Source: Luteimonas fraxinea
GTDB taxonomy: Bacteria > Pseudomonadota > Gammaproteobacteria > Xanthomonadales > Xanthomonadaceae
Reading direction: 5' to 3'
DNA length: 64,000 nt
Assembly (NCBI RefSeq): GCF_021233355.1
Contig: NZ_CP089507.1
Coordinates: forward strand, 1,860,001-1,924,000
Shown here: in pieces, positions 1-8,404 of the stretch
Position numbering within the stretch: position 1 is the stretch's first letter
Layout of the letters: the number at the start of each line of letters is the position of its first letter
The notes under the pieces: generated by a model
What the model saw: the letters and a program-made list of their open reading frames with translations, nothing else
Told to the model about the DNA's origin: nothing
Databases searched by the model: none
Translations under genes and position numbers: made by a program

Positions 1-116
1 ATCGGCGGCGGCGGCGCATCGACAGTGGCCGGCGGCGGCGCTGGCTCGGAGCAGGCGGCGAGCACGGCGGCGAGGGCAATGGCGAGCAGCGCGCGGGCAG
101 GACGGACAGAACGCAT
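1..116 (-). CDS. lipoprotein, N-terminal part only
   Basis: Reading leftwards from the ATG at 116 gives a basic start (MRSVRPARA), a hydrophobic core and the lipobox VLAAC, followed by an Ala/Pro-rich linker that stays open to the window edge. This is a classic lipoprotein signal peptide with the acylated Cys near residue 22. The protein should be exported by Sec and lipid-anchored. Only about 38 residues are visible, so the function cannot be given. Confidence 0.6.
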   Translation of the reverse strand, partial: MRSVRPARALLAIALAAVLAACSEPAPPPATVDAPPPP

Positions 117-335
117 GGGCAGAACTCCGGAAAAGGGACGCGGCCGTTTTGGGCCGGACACGATGCCCGGCAAGCATAATCCCGGGGCAGGTTTCGATTG
201 GTTGCACCGGCGGCCTGATGCATTCCGTGATCATTGCCGCGATGCCAGCGAAAGAAAATCCGACGCAATGGCACGCCGCTGCTGGACGCACGTGTTGCTA
301 TCGTTGTCGCAACACCATGCAAGGAAGCAGGACAC

Positions 336-779
336 ATGAAAGGACACATCGCCGCATTGCTCGCGATATCGCTGCTCAACCTGTCTCCAGCACACGCGGA
401 CCCGCGCGCCGCCGCGCACGTTGAGAACATGTTCCGTGTCGTGGATACGAATCGCGACGGCATCATCACGATTGCCGAGAGTGATGTCGCGATCGAAACT
501 GAATTCCGGAAGTTCGACCTCGACGGCGATGGCATCTGGAGCTACGCCGAAGTGAGCAAGCAACAACTTGACGCAGGCGCCTCGCAACTGCCGCCAGACG
601 TGCAGGCGAAAGTCATTGCGGGCGCCTACGCCAACTACGATATGGACGGCGACCGACGTATCACGCTCGCGAACTACCGGCAGGTCCAGACCGCAATTCT
701 GCTGCAGGCCGACTTCGACAAGGATGGCCAGGTGACACTTCAGGAGGCGCGCCAGCTGCATGGCGTGGACGCGCCCTGA
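336..779 (+). CDS. secreted EF-hand calcium-binding protein
   Basis: A 147-residue protein with a signal peptide (residues 1-21, ending PAHA). Four EF-hand-type loops follow: 37-48 (DTNRDGIITIAE), 61-72 (DLDGDGIWSYAE), 102-113 (DMDGDRRITLAN) and 126-137 (DFDKDGQVTLQE). Loops 1, 2 and 4 have the full D-x-D/N-x-D-G pattern; loop 3 ends in Asn instead of Glu and may bind weakly. The frame is open upstream to 234, but the ATG at 336 follows a GGAAG ribosome site and starts the signal peptide. Probably a periplasmic or secreted Ca2+ binder; its target is unknown. Confidence 0.85.
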   Translation: MKGHIAALLAISLLNLSPAHADPRAAAHVENMFRVVDTNRDGIITIAESDVAIETEFRKFDLDGDGIWSYAEVSKQQLDAGASQLPPDVQAKVIAGAYANYDMDGDRRITLANYRQVQTAILLQADFDKDGQVTLQEARQLHGVDAP

Positions 780-791
780 CCGCCCGGCGCA

Positions 792-2681
792 TCACTCCAG
801 CGGTGTGTCGTCCAGATACGTGTAACCCGTGAGTCCGGCTTCCAGTGCGTCCTTGAGCCGCTGCGATTCGTCATCCGCCAGCGCGGCATCGTCGACCAGC
901 GCGGTGTAACGCGCGCGCAGGTCTTCGAGGCGATAGCCCACGTAATCGAGCATCACGTCGGTGGTGTCGCCGCGGCGCTGCTGCACGACGGTGATGCCAT
1001 CGCCCTCGATCTTCACTTCCACCGCGTCGGTGTCGCCGAACAGGTTGTGGATGTCGCCGAGGATTTCCTGGTAGGCGCCGACCATGAAGAAGCCGAGACG
1101 GTACTGCTCGCCCTTGCGCAGCGGATGCAGCGGCAACGAGGTATCGAGATCCTCGTTCTCGACGTAGATGTCGATCTTGCCGTCGGAGTCGCAGGTCAGA
1201 TCGGCGATCACGCCGCGACGCTCGGGCAGTTCGTCGAGGCGCTCGATCGGCACGATCGGAAACACCTGGTCGATCGCCCAGACGTCCGGCATCGATTCGA
1301 ACACGCTGAAGTTGACGAAGTACTTGTCGACCAGACGCTCGTTGAGTTCGTCGAGCAGCGGGCGGTGGCTCTTCTCGTCGAAGGTGAGCCGTGCGCGCAC
1401 TGCATGCGCGATCGCATAGAACAGATCGTCGATGCGCGCGCGATGCGTCAGGTCCATCTGGCCGAGCGCGTACAACGCCAGGCCTTCCGCATGCTGGTGC
1501 TGCGCTTCGTGGAAGAGTTCGACCGCCGGACGCGAGGTCAGTTCGGTATGCAGTTCACGCAGGTTCGCAACGACCGCAGGCTCGTCGTCATGCACGTCGG
1601 GCACGCGGCCTTCCGGCGCGCGTTCGACTTCGGACACGTTGGCGACCAGTACCGCATGGTGCGCGGTCATCGCGCGGCCGCATTCGGTGACGATGCGCGG
1701 CGGGGTGAGACCGTGCTCGGCGCAGGCCTGCGCCAGCGGCTGCACGATCGAACCGGCGTACTGGCGGATGCCGTAGTTCACCGAGTTGTAGCTGCGCGAA
1801 CGCGTGCCTTCGTAATCGACACCGAGACCACCGCCGACATCGACGTGGCTGATCGTCGCACCGAGCTTGGTCAGCTCGACGAAGTAACGCACCGCCTCAC
1901 GCATGCCGTTGGAGATGTCGCGGACATTGGAGATCTGCGAGCCCATGTGGAAATGCAGCAGCTGCAGGCAGTCCGCCATGCCGGCGTCACGCAGCTTCTT
2001 CCACAGGTCCAGCAGCTGACGCGGATTGAGGCCGAACTTGGCCTTGTCGCCGCCGCTGTTCTGCCACTTGCCCGCGCCGAGCGACGCAAGGCGCATGCGC
2101 ACGCCGAGGCCCGGCTTCACGCCGAGCGCCGCGGCTTCCTCCATCACCAGCGCGAGCTCGGACGGCTTCTCGACGACGATGAAGGTCTCGAGGCCGAGCT
2201 TGCGGCCGATCAGCGCGAGGCGGATGTACTCGCGGTCCTTGTAGCCGTTGCAGACCACGAGGCCGCCCGGACGCGAGAGCGCCAGCACCGCCATCAGCTC
2301 CGGCTTGCTGCCCGCTTCCAACCCAAAGCCGTCGCCGTGGTGCGTGGCCAGCGTGCCGGCGACGCCCTGGTGCTGGTTGACCTTGATCGGATAGACGGCC
2401 GTGTAGCCGCCCGGATACTCCCACTCGGCCTGGGCCTGCGCGAAAGCCTCCTGCAATCGCGCGAGGCGATCGCCGAGGATGTCGGGGAAGCGCACCAGCA
2501 TCGGCAGCTGCGCGCCGTTCGCGCGCGCGGCGTCGACCGCCTCGGGCAGCGCGATCGACGGGCCGTGCTTGCCGCGCGGCGACACCACGATGCGGCCGGC
2601 GTCATCGACGTCGAAATACCCCTCGCTCCAGTGCGGGATCGAGTAGGTCTTGCGGGCGAGGTCGGTGGACCAGGCGGTCAT
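792..2681 (-). CDS. speA: biosynthetic arginine decarboxylase
   Basis: A 629-residue PLP enzyme converting arginine to agmatine, the first step of the agmatine route to putrescine. The N-terminal barrel carries the PLP lysine in AVYPIKVNQHQ (K100). Downstream are the SpeA-type motifs HFHMGSQISN, DVGGGLGVDYEG and a C-terminal acidic region ending in YLDDTPLE. Length fits the SpeA family (about 630-660). The frame extends upstream to 2714; the start at 2681 (MTAWSTDLARKTYSIPHW) matches family N-termini. The spermidine synthase gene lies about 2 kb away on the other strand, so polyamine genes cluster here without forming one operon. Confidence 0.95.
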   Translation of the reverse strand: MTAWSTDLARKTYSIPHWSEGYFDVDDAGRIVVSPRGKHGPSIALPEAVDAARANGAQLPMLVRFPDILGDRLARLQEAFAQAQAEWEYPGGYTAVYPIKVNQHQGVAGTLATHHGDGFGLEAGSKPELMAVLALSRPGGLVVCNGYKDREYIRLALIGRKLGLETFIVVEKPSELALVMEEAAALGVKPGLGVRMRLASLGAGKWQNSGGDKAKFGLNPRQLLDLWKKLRDAGMADCLQLLHFHMGSQISNVRDISNGMREAVRYFVELTKLGATISHVDVGGGLGVDYEGTRSRSYNSVNYGIRQYAGSIVQPLAQACAEHGLTPPRIVTECGRAMTAHHAVLVANVSEVERAPEGRVPDVHDDEPAVVANLRELHTELTSRPAVELFHEAQHQHAEGLALYALGQMDLTHRARIDDLFYAIAHAVRARLTFDEKSHRPLLDELNERLVDKYFVNFSVFESMPDVWAIDQVFPIVPIERLDELPERRGVIADLTCDSDGKIDIYVENEDLDTSLPLHPLRKGEQYRLGFFMVGAYQEILGDIHNLFGDTDAVEVKIEGDGITVVQQRRGDTTDVMLDYVGYRLEDLRARYTALVDDAALADDESQRLKDALEAGLTGYTYLDDTPLE

Positions 2682-2764
2682 CGGCGGCATTCCGGTCAAG
2701 CATGAAGGCCGCATAGTCTAGGGTCTGGCAGCCGAACCTGTGGTGACACCGGCCGCAGCCACGC

Positions 2765-4642
2765 TCAGAGCGCCTGTCCCTTCCCTCGTCGATAGACCGG
2801 CGTACCGCACAGGCGCCGCACCTGCTTCGCCAGCGCCGCAGCATCGCTGCCGGTGAACACGGTGTGGCTGCCCGGCAGCTGCATCGCCTCCGACACCGCG
2901 CGCAGGCCGGCGGCTTCGCTGGCGATCGAGCCACGCCAGTCCAGCAGCAGCACGTAATGCGCGGACTGTTCGCGCATCGCGACCTGTTTGCGCACCAGCC
3001 ACGCGCTGACGATACGTTCGTGGCGGGCGAGCGTGGCGGTCAGGCGCCCCAGCGCGGCTGTGTCGAGATCGTGCGGCTGCAGGGCATCGCCATCGACGAC
3101 GGCATCGCGATCACGCAGATCGTCGGCGCGTGGCGCGAGTTCGTCACGCAGCGCGATGATCTCGCGGGCCGTGTCGGCATCTACGTCGGGATCGCGCAGC
3201 AGTGCCGCCAGCGCATCGCCGACCGGTCCGACCGCGCCTGCATCGCGCGCGACCGCCTGACGCAGATGGCTGATGCCGCCAGTATCGCCTGCCTGCAGCT
3301 GGCGCAGTCCGAGACGGAACGCGACCATCGCGCTGTCCGGATGCGCGGCATGCGCGCGCGCCAGGACCGGCAGCGGATCGCGATCGATCTCGACTGTCTG
3401 GAACAGCCGCGCATGTTCGACGGCTTCTTCGGCCGAGCGCTCCGGCAAGGCGTCGAGCGCATGGAAACGTGCGCGATCGTCCGAACCCGCGGCGTGCAGC
3501 GCCTGCCATTCCGTCTTCAGTTGCGTGCGCCAGTGCTGGTCCAGGTCGCGTTCGATGGCGTCCAGCGCATCGCCGAGCCATACCGATGCAGGTGCGCCGG
3601 GCGTGCGCAGGACGGCAGACGCGCCCAGCGCATTGAGACGCCGCGCCAGAACCGGATGCGTGTCGTAGGGATCGACATCGCGATCGGCAATCGCGAGCAG
3701 GCGCGCCGGATCCGGCTGCGGCGCAGCGCGCAGCCCCTCGATCAACGGGGCGAGCAACTGCACCGGCGGATGCGATTGCACGCGCGCGCGGGCGAGGACG
3801 CGCGGCCACAGCGTCGACTGCAGGCGCCCGCTGCCGTGTTCGATGCGCAGCAGCGCACTGGCCATCGCGTCACGGCTGACCACCCGCGCCGCAGTTGCGT
3901 CGGCGCGGAATTCGTGCGCCCGCGCGAGCACGAAACTCCACGCGTCGAACAGCGGCGCGTACCACGCATAGAAACGCGCGATCGGCAGCGACAGCAGGAA
4001 GCCGCTGCGCGCCAAGCCGTCGACGGCGCGATACCAGGTAAAGCGCACGCGGTAGAGCCAGCCGGCGAGCCGGCCGTGCTGCTCGCCGAAATGCCCGAAC
4101 TCGTGTGCGATCACCGCGGCAGCCTCGTCGCGATCGAGCAGCTGCAACAGCGGCAGACCCAGCACCAGGTAATGCCGGTGCCCGGCGAGACCGAGCAGGC
4201 GCGGCAGGCTGGCTGCGGCGGCATTGAGCTGGGTGTCGATGACGATGCCCGCCAGCGGCGGTGCACCGGTCGCCTGGCGCAGGCGCTCGACTTCGGCCTG
4301 CAACGCCGGCGCCTCGTCCGCTGCCAGCAAGCGCCCGTCCGGCACCTCGAAGCGCACCCACAGCGCGCGCACCAGCGCGGCGATCCCGGCAACGGCGATC
4401 AGCAGCACGATCGCCAGTTGCGGCTCGAAACGGACGCCCTGCACGAGCACCCGCCATGCGATCGCGAGCGGCGCGGCCAGGAGCAGCAGCAACAGCCCGA
4501 TCAGGAAACCGTAACCGGCGAGTGCCAGCAGCAGGACCCGGATCAGATATGCGCGCGGGGCGGCGGCGGCGATGGTTTCGAGGCGCTGGACCCGCGCGCG
4601 ATGGCGGTCGGTGGCGGCCTGCGCCGCGCGGCGATCTTCCAT
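2765..4642 (-). CDS. M48 family membrane metallopeptidase
   Basis: A 625-residue protein with two hydrophobic segments (about 32-62 and 76-95), then a zinc metallopeptidase domain with the HExxH motif HEFGH at 180-184 and a downstream Glu-containing helix (ARAHEFRADATAARVV) that supplies the third zinc ligand in M48 peptidases. The long C-terminal half contains repeat-like helices (RFHALDALPERS, RLGLRQLQAGDTGG) resembling TPR-type helices. It is likely an inner-membrane protease of the YcaL/HtpX type; its substrate is unknown. Start chosen at 4642 (MEDRRAAQ) because the upstream extension to 4813 is poorly protein-like and overlaps the speE start. Confidence 0.8.
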   Translation of the reverse strand: MEDRRAAQAATDRHRARVQRLETIAAAAPRAYLIRVLLLALAGYGFLIGLLLLLLAAPLAIAWRVLVQGVRFEPQLAIVLLIAVAGIAALVRALWVRFEVPDGRLLAADEAPALQAEVERLRQATGAPPLAGIVIDTQLNAAAASLPRLLGLAGHRHYLVLGLPLLQLLDRDEAAAVIAHEFGHFGEQHGRLAGWLYRVRFTWYRAVDGLARSGFLLSLPIARFYAWYAPLFDAWSFVLARAHEFRADATAARVVSRDAMASALLRIEHGSGRLQSTLWPRVLARARVQSHPPVQLLAPLIEGLRAAPQPDPARLLAIADRDVDPYDTHPVLARRLNALGASAVLRTPGAPASVWLGDALDAIERDLDQHWRTQLKTEWQALHAAGSDDRARFHALDALPERSAEEAVEHARLFQTVEIDRDPLPVLARAHAAHPDSAMVAFRLGLRQLQAGDTGGISHLRQAVARDAGAVGPVGDALAALLRDPDVDADTAREIIALRDELAPRADDLRDRDAVVDGDALQPHDLDTAALGRLTATLARHERIVSAWLVRKQVAMREQSAHYVLLLDWRGSIASEAAGLRAVSEAMQLPGSHTVFTGSDAAALAKQVRRLCGTPVYRRGKGQAL

Positions 4643-4719
4643 GGGCTCTGGCGGCGTCGGCAGCGGGTGCGTCGCAGTATCGCATCGGCCCGGACACGAA
4701 GCCGACACCTGGACTTCGC

Positions 4720-4725
4720 TACAAT
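4720..4725 (+). promoter_or_regulatory. possible -10 box for speE
   Basis: TACAAT lies 75 bases before the speE ATG in the gap between divergent genes. No convincing -35 box is seen at the right distance, so this rests on one hexamer. A GC-rich inverted repeat (CCCC-TCGCGC-GGGG) follows at about 4730. Confidence 0.3.
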
Positions 4726-4799
4726 TTCGCCCCTCGCGCGGGGCCTCGCCTTTACACGCCGCCGCCGGAATTCCCTTCTTCCGCTTTGCAGGACACCTC

Positions 4800-5651
4800 A
4801 TGACCGCGCCCAACTGGCTCTACGAAAACTTCGAAACGGCCGGCTCGGCCATCGGCTTCCGCGTCAACGCGAAGCTCGACGAGGTGCAGTCGCCGTTCCA
4901 GAAGATCGAGATCTACGAAAGCACCGACTGGGGCAACGTCATGCTCATCGACGGCGCGATGATGGTCACCACGCGCGACAACTTCCTCTACCACGAGATG
5001 ATGTCGCACCCGGCGCTGTTCACTCACGCCGCGCCGAAGACCGTCGTGATCATCGGCGGCGGCGACTGCGGCACGCTGCGCGAAGTGCTGCGCCACCCGG
5101 GCGTCGAGAAGGCCGTGCAGTGCGACATCGACGAGCAGGTCACGCGCATGGCGGAGAAGTATTTCCCCGAGCTGTGCGAATCCAATGGCGACCCGCGCGC
5201 CGAGATCCTGTTCGACGACGGCATCGCCTACATGGCGAACTGCGCGCCCGGCAGTGTCGACATCGTGATCGTCGATTCGACCGATCCGGTCGGCCCGGCC
5301 GAAGGCCTGTTCAACAAGGCGTTCTTCGAAAGCTGCCACCGCGCGCTGAAGGACGACGGCATCCTCGTCCAGCAGTCCGAATCGCCGCTGGTGCTGCTGG
5401 AACTGATCCAGGCCATGCGCGCCGAGATGGGCAAGGCCGGCTTCACCACATTCCAGACCCTGCCGTTCCCGCAGCCCTGCTACCCGACCGGCTGGTGGAG
5501 CTGCACGCTGGCGCGCAAGGGCCAAGGCTTCGATTTCCGTGAAGCCGACGCACGCGCCAAGCCGTTCGAGACGCTGTACTACACCGCCGACATCCACAAG
5601 GGCGCGCAGTCGCTGCCGCCGTTCGTGGCGAAGGCGTTGGGCGAGAGCTGA
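4800..5651 (+). CDS. speE: spermidine synthase (polyamine aminopropyltransferase)
   Basis: A 283-residue enzyme transferring the aminopropyl group of decarboxylated S-adenosylmethionine to putrescine. Visible family motifs are the dcSAM-binding GGGDCGTLREVLRH (86-99) and the active-site segment DSTDPVGPAEGL (159-170) with the catalytic aspartates. Length is normal for the bacterial enzyme (about 280-290). The start at 4800 (MTAPNWLYENF) matches the family; the frame is open far upstream but that part is not protein-like. A strong hairpin follows the stop codon. Confidence 0.96.
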   Translation: MTAPNWLYENFETAGSAIGFRVNAKLDEVQSPFQKIEIYESTDWGNVMLIDGAMMVTTRDNFLYHEMMSHPALFTHAAPKTVVIIGGGDCGTLREVLRHPGVEKAVQCDIDEQVTRMAEKYFPELCESNGDPRAEILFDDGIAYMANCAPGSVDIVIVDSTDPVGPAEGLFNKAFFESCHRALKDDGILVQQSESPLVLLELIQAMRAEMGKAGFTTFQTLPFPQPCYPTGWWSCTLARKGQGFDFREADARAKPFETLYYTADIHKGAQSLPPFVAKALGES

Positions 5652-5682
5652 GCCACCGCGTCAGCCGCATCCGCTGGATACG

Positions 5683-5709
5683 ACGAGGCCCCGCATTGCG
5701 GGGCCTCGT
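5683..5709. terminator. hairpin terminator between speE and the P-II gene
   Basis: A perfect 12-bp stem (ACGAGGCCCCGC / GCGGGGCCTCGT) with a 3-base loop lies between convergent genes. There is no long T tract on either side, so intrinsic termination is inferred from position and stem strength. Confidence 0.6.
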
Positions 5710-5730
5710 GCGTTGCGGCGCGGTGCAAGC

Positions 5731-6135
<405 letters not shown>

Positions 6136-6286
6136 TCACGGCAACCGCGGCTTGTCGCGGCCCCACCCGCATGCTGTAGTGCCGCCCCGCCAGGCGCCGG
6201 GATTCCCCTACCGCGCCCCAGGGCCGCTGCCGACGGCATGCATGTACCCGCCGGGCGAGTCTGGCCATGCAATCAAGGACACCGTG

Positions 6287-6574
6287 ATGATCGATCTGAA
6301 CTCCGTCGACGAACTCGCCCGCCGCCTCAGCAGCCTGGTGCCGCCAGGCCTGCGCGAGAGCCGAGAAGAGATCCAGGAAAACTTCAAGGCCGTGCTGCAG
6401 TCGGGCCTGACCAAGCTGGATCTGGTGACCCGCGAAGAATTCGAAGTCCAGCGCGCGGTGCTGCTGCGCACGCGCGAGAAGCTCGAAGCGCTGGAAGCGC
6501 AGGTGCGCCAGATCGAGGCCCAGTCGTCGCCGGCGAGCGCCGCATCGACCGGTAACGCGAGCACCGCCCACTAG
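6287..6574 (+). CDS. ubiquinone biosynthesis accessory factor, UbiK/BMFP family
   Basis: A 95-residue, mostly helical protein with the BMFP layout: an N-terminal amphipathic helix (DLNSVDELARRLSSLVPPGL), a central LTKLDLVTREEFEVQR segment and a C-terminal coiled coil (VLLRTREKLEALEAQVRQIE). In gammaproteobacteria UbiK helps the Ubi complex make ubiquinone under aerobic conditions. It ends 10 bases before comM and is probably co-transcribed with it, a common neighbour arrangement in this group. Confidence 0.8.
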   Translation: MIDLNSVDELARRLSSLVPPGLRESREEIQENFKAVLQSGLTKLDLVTREEFEVQRAVLLRTREKLEALEAQVRQIEAQSSPASAASTGNASTAH

Positions 6575-6584
6575 AGGACACACC

Positions 6585-7802
6585 ATGGGACTTGCGCTCG
6601 TGCACGGACGTGCGCGCGCAGGCATCCGCGCCCCCGAGGTCAAGGTCGAGGTGCATCTCGGCGGCGGACTGCCGTCGATGTCGATCGTCGGGCTGCCGGA
6701 AGCCGCGGTACGCGAAGCCAAGGACCGGGTCCGCGCCGCGATCCAGTGCGCGCAATACGAATTTCCCGCGCGCCGCATCACCGTCAATCTCGCGCCTGCC
6801 GACCTGCCCAAGGGCGGCGGCCGCTTCGATCTGCCGATCGCGCTGGGCATCCTCGCCGCAAGCGGCCAGATTCCCGCCGACGCGCTGCGCGACTGGGAGT
6901 TCGTCGGCGAACTCGGCCTGACCGGCGAACTGCGCGCGATCGATGGTGCGCTGCCTGCCGCGCTTGCAGTCGCCGGTACCGGACGTTCGCTGTTGGTGCC
7001 CGCGGCGAACGGCGCCGAAGCCGCACTTGCCTCCGATGTCGCCGTGCATACCGCGCGCACGCTGCTCGAAGTCTGCGCGATGCTCGGCGGCCAGAAATCG
7101 CTACCGCAGGCCGTCCCGCCACCGCAGCGCCACGTGCCGACGATCGATCTGCGCGATGTGCGTGGGCAGGCGCAGGCGCGCCGCGCGCTGGAGATCGCGG
7201 CAGCGGGTGGACATCATCTCTTGCTCGTCGGGCCGCCCGGATGCGGCAAGACACTGCTCGCGTCGCGCCTGCCCGGCCTGCTGCCGCCTGCAAGCGAAGC
7301 CGAAGCATTGGAAACCGCAGCCGTGCTGTCGGTCAGTGGACGCGGACTGGACCCGACCGTCTGGCGCACGCGCCCGTTCCGCAATCCGCATCACACCGCC
7401 AGCGCCGTGGCGCTGGTCGGCGGTGGCTGTGAATTCCAGCGAATGACGCGACTCTCCAAAAATTACCGCGACTGGCGTAGACATCTGCTTCTCTTTCGCC
7501 AGTTAGAGGTTTCTGTAATCTCTTCCCGTAATCCGGACCGGCCAGAAGAGGGTATTCAGCGAGATAGGGGCGCATCGTTCCCAGTCAGGTGGCCCAATGC
7601 GTACAAAAAACCCGGATGCACAGATGATCGCGACGCTCAAACGGGCCGACGCCTGCAGCGATTGTTCTCCCGCGCAAGCGGCATGATGCTCGCACTGAGC
7701 CCGATGTCCGACCCGAACGCGGCGCATACAGAGTTAGCGCCTATACGCATCCGCCGCCAGCTCAACTCTTTGGTTACCGCTTCGTTCGAAGGGCATCCTT
7801 GA
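6585..7802 (+). pseudogene. comM: comM (Mg-chelatase-like ATPase), truncated by an island
   Basis: The first 281 codons are intact ComM/YifB: N-terminal chelatase-like domain (GGGLPSMSIVGLPEAAVREA, NLAPADLPKGGG) and AAA+ Walker A GPPGCGKT at 216-223, up to RPFRNPHHTASAVALVGGG. From base 7428 the frame runs into unrelated lower-GC sequence and stops at 7802. The Walker B region (normally GEISLAHHGVLFLDELPE) and the rest, roughly 220 codons, do not occur in the window. ComM is a helicase that promotes branch migration in natural transformation, so this strain probably lacks that activity. Without Walker B the product should not hydrolyse ATP. Confidence 0.9.
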
Positions 7803-8404
7803 TCTCATTCTTGAGAGCCCGCTCGGGCAGCACCTTCTCCGGCAGGGCATTGTAAGTCTAGCGCTCCTCCAGTCTCGGCTCCTCGGGCCACCAACTACCA
7901 CAGGCATCAGAAAGCCTGGCTGAAACTGTGCTCACAGCACAGCTCTTTGACAGAGAGGCCAGCTCACGTCCACGCGGGAGATTACGAACTGAAACGAGGA
8001 CGCTTCAGCCCGCCCATTCAACTAGGACCTGGACCTGACACGAAAAACTGCGCCTGAAGGCTCTCATAACGCTTGCAATTCGTACCCGCATGGGGTTTAG
8101 ATAGCCATCGGGGAAGACAGGCCACCCGCACCGTCGGATATGGAGGTGCGGCAGCTCGGTCAGTTAAGGAGTGGGATTCGCATGGCAGCGATCATTACAG
8201 AAGTGCGTTCGGGAGTCCGTACGTCTCTAATCTCTCGGCTTCTACTTTGGCTTAAAGCCCTAAAAGCACTCTTTCCCAATACTACGGTGAGTCCGTAGTT
8301 GTTGGACGCGCGCGCACTCTGCACAAGCATTGCTGCCTGCGTCCTAGATCGATAGAGATCGCTTTTTCTACTTCAATTCGACCTCACGCAACGGAGCGCT
8401 CAGG
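7428..8404. other. left part of genomic island: decayed sequence, no intact gene
   Basis: About 1 kb of clearly lower-GC DNA between the comM break and the RHS gene. It begins TGTGAATTCC, has CGCGACT twice (7447-7453 and 7467-7473, 20 bases apart) and the inverted pair ACTGGCG/CGCCAGT (7471-7477, 7497-7503). This is reminiscent of the repeat-bearing ends of IS21 or Tn7-like elements, but the family is not identified. A 27-codon minus-strand stretch at 7774-7857 (containing LPEKVLPERALKNEIKDALR) lies between stops and looks like a gene fragment. No complete coding region is credible. Confidence 0.6.
7597..7686 (+). pseudogene. possible fragment of IS3-family OrfA (N-terminal)
   Basis: A 29-codon frame (MRTKNPDAQMIATLKRADAC, then a stop) resembles the first helix of IS3-family OrfA proteins, whose starts typically read like FT-x-x-Q-I-x-x-x-LK-x-A-x-A-G. 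The next frame continues with LPRKRHDA, resembling the ELCREHG part, which suggests a frameshift in a decayed gene. The match is short and judged by eye. Confidence 0.35.

Noticed and set aside
1047..2705. Long plus-strand open frame (552 codons) opposite speA
   Set aside because: Antisense shadow of a GC-rich gene; Arg/His/Val-rich without family features, while speA on the other strand is unmistakable.
2864..4570. Long plus-strand open frame running from the M48 gene into speE (892 codons)
   Set aside because: Shadow of the M48 peptidase gene and an off-frame read of speE; composition dominated by Arg, Gln and Ala.
8073..8255. 60-codon plus-strand frame in the island before the RHS gene
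   Set aside because: No ribosome site, no recognisable motif, in a stretch with other decayed sequence.
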